DNA from: Sulfurimonas sp.
GTDB taxonomy: Bacteria; Campylobacterota; Campylobacteria; Campylobacterales; Sulfurimonadaceae
NCBI GenBank assembly: GCA_002733155.1
Contig: NVUO01000014.1
Span: forward strand, 71,595-77,897
Length of the DNA: 6,303 nucleotides
Reading direction: 5' to 3'
The notes beneath the pieces were generated by a model, which did no database searches, was not told where the DNA came from, and saw only the letters and a program-made list of their open reading frames with translations. Within the stretch, counting starts at the first letter, position 1, and each line of letters starts with the position of its first letter. Shown one piece after another: positions 6,275-6,303 of this stretch. The position numbers and the translations under genes were made by a program.

Positions 6275-6303
6275 TAGACTATTCCTTGTTTATTGTTATA
6301 CTG

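Noticed and set aside
6275..6303. Upstream gene ending in TAA overlapping the chaperone ATG, or a TATAAC -10 box
   Set aside because: Only 29 bases are visible; nine open codons before a TAA and one A/T-rich hexamer are not enough to call either.

Overview
This window carries one minus-strand operon for a selenocysteine-containing, Tat-exported, membrane-bound respiratory formate dehydrogenase. Low G+C content, the gene set and the gene order point to a Campylobacterota (epsilonproteobacterial) genome, of the Campylobacter/Wolinella/Sulfurimonas kind. As I recall it, the same order (chaperone, small Tat protein, fdhA, fdhB, fdhC, fdhD) occurs in Campylobacter jejuni. The genus cannot be fixed from sequence reading alone.

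In transcription order (right to left) the layout is as follows. A TorD-family chaperone lies at 6274-5507. A long RNA hairpin fills the gap at 5443-5507. A 69-residue twin-arginine protein of the 'formate dehydrogenase region TAT target' kind lies at 5419-5210. fdhA (5189-2358) is a 943-residue catalytic subunit read through an in-frame UGA at 4631-4629, with a SECIS hairpin directly downstream. fdhB (2347-1739) is a four-cluster ferredoxin subunit. fdhC (1730-834) is a di-heme cytochrome b membrane subunit. A terminator-like hairpin (812-829) and a perfect 9-bp inverted repeat (775-799) follow. fdhD (765 to beyond position 1) is the sulfur carrier protein for the molybdenum cofactor and is cut off by the window edge just before its C-terminus.

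How the parts fit together: the TorD-like protein probably holds apo-FdhA in the cytoplasm. FdhD supplies sulfur to the Mo/W bis-pyranopterin cofactor. Ribosomes insert selenocysteine at residue 187 of FdhA. FdhA and its partner FdhB then leave by the Tat route. In the periplasm formate is oxidised to CO2, and electrons pass through FdhA [4Fe-4S] and the four FdhB clusters to the FdhC hemes and the quinone pool. The genome must also carry selenocysteine machinery (selA, selB, selC, selD) outside this window.

The proteins are known families, so I do not claim a new enzyme system. The less ordinary signals are in the RNA and in details: an 18-bp G-U-compensated hairpin between the chaperone and structural genes, terminator and palindrome elements that separate fdhD from fdhABC, an FdhD with only one cysteine of the usual CxxC loop, a perfect 15-bp tandem duplication in the FdhA signal peptide, and an FdhB/FdhC pair in which the anchor helix moved from the beta to the gamma subunit. 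There is no stretch over 300 bases without a gene.
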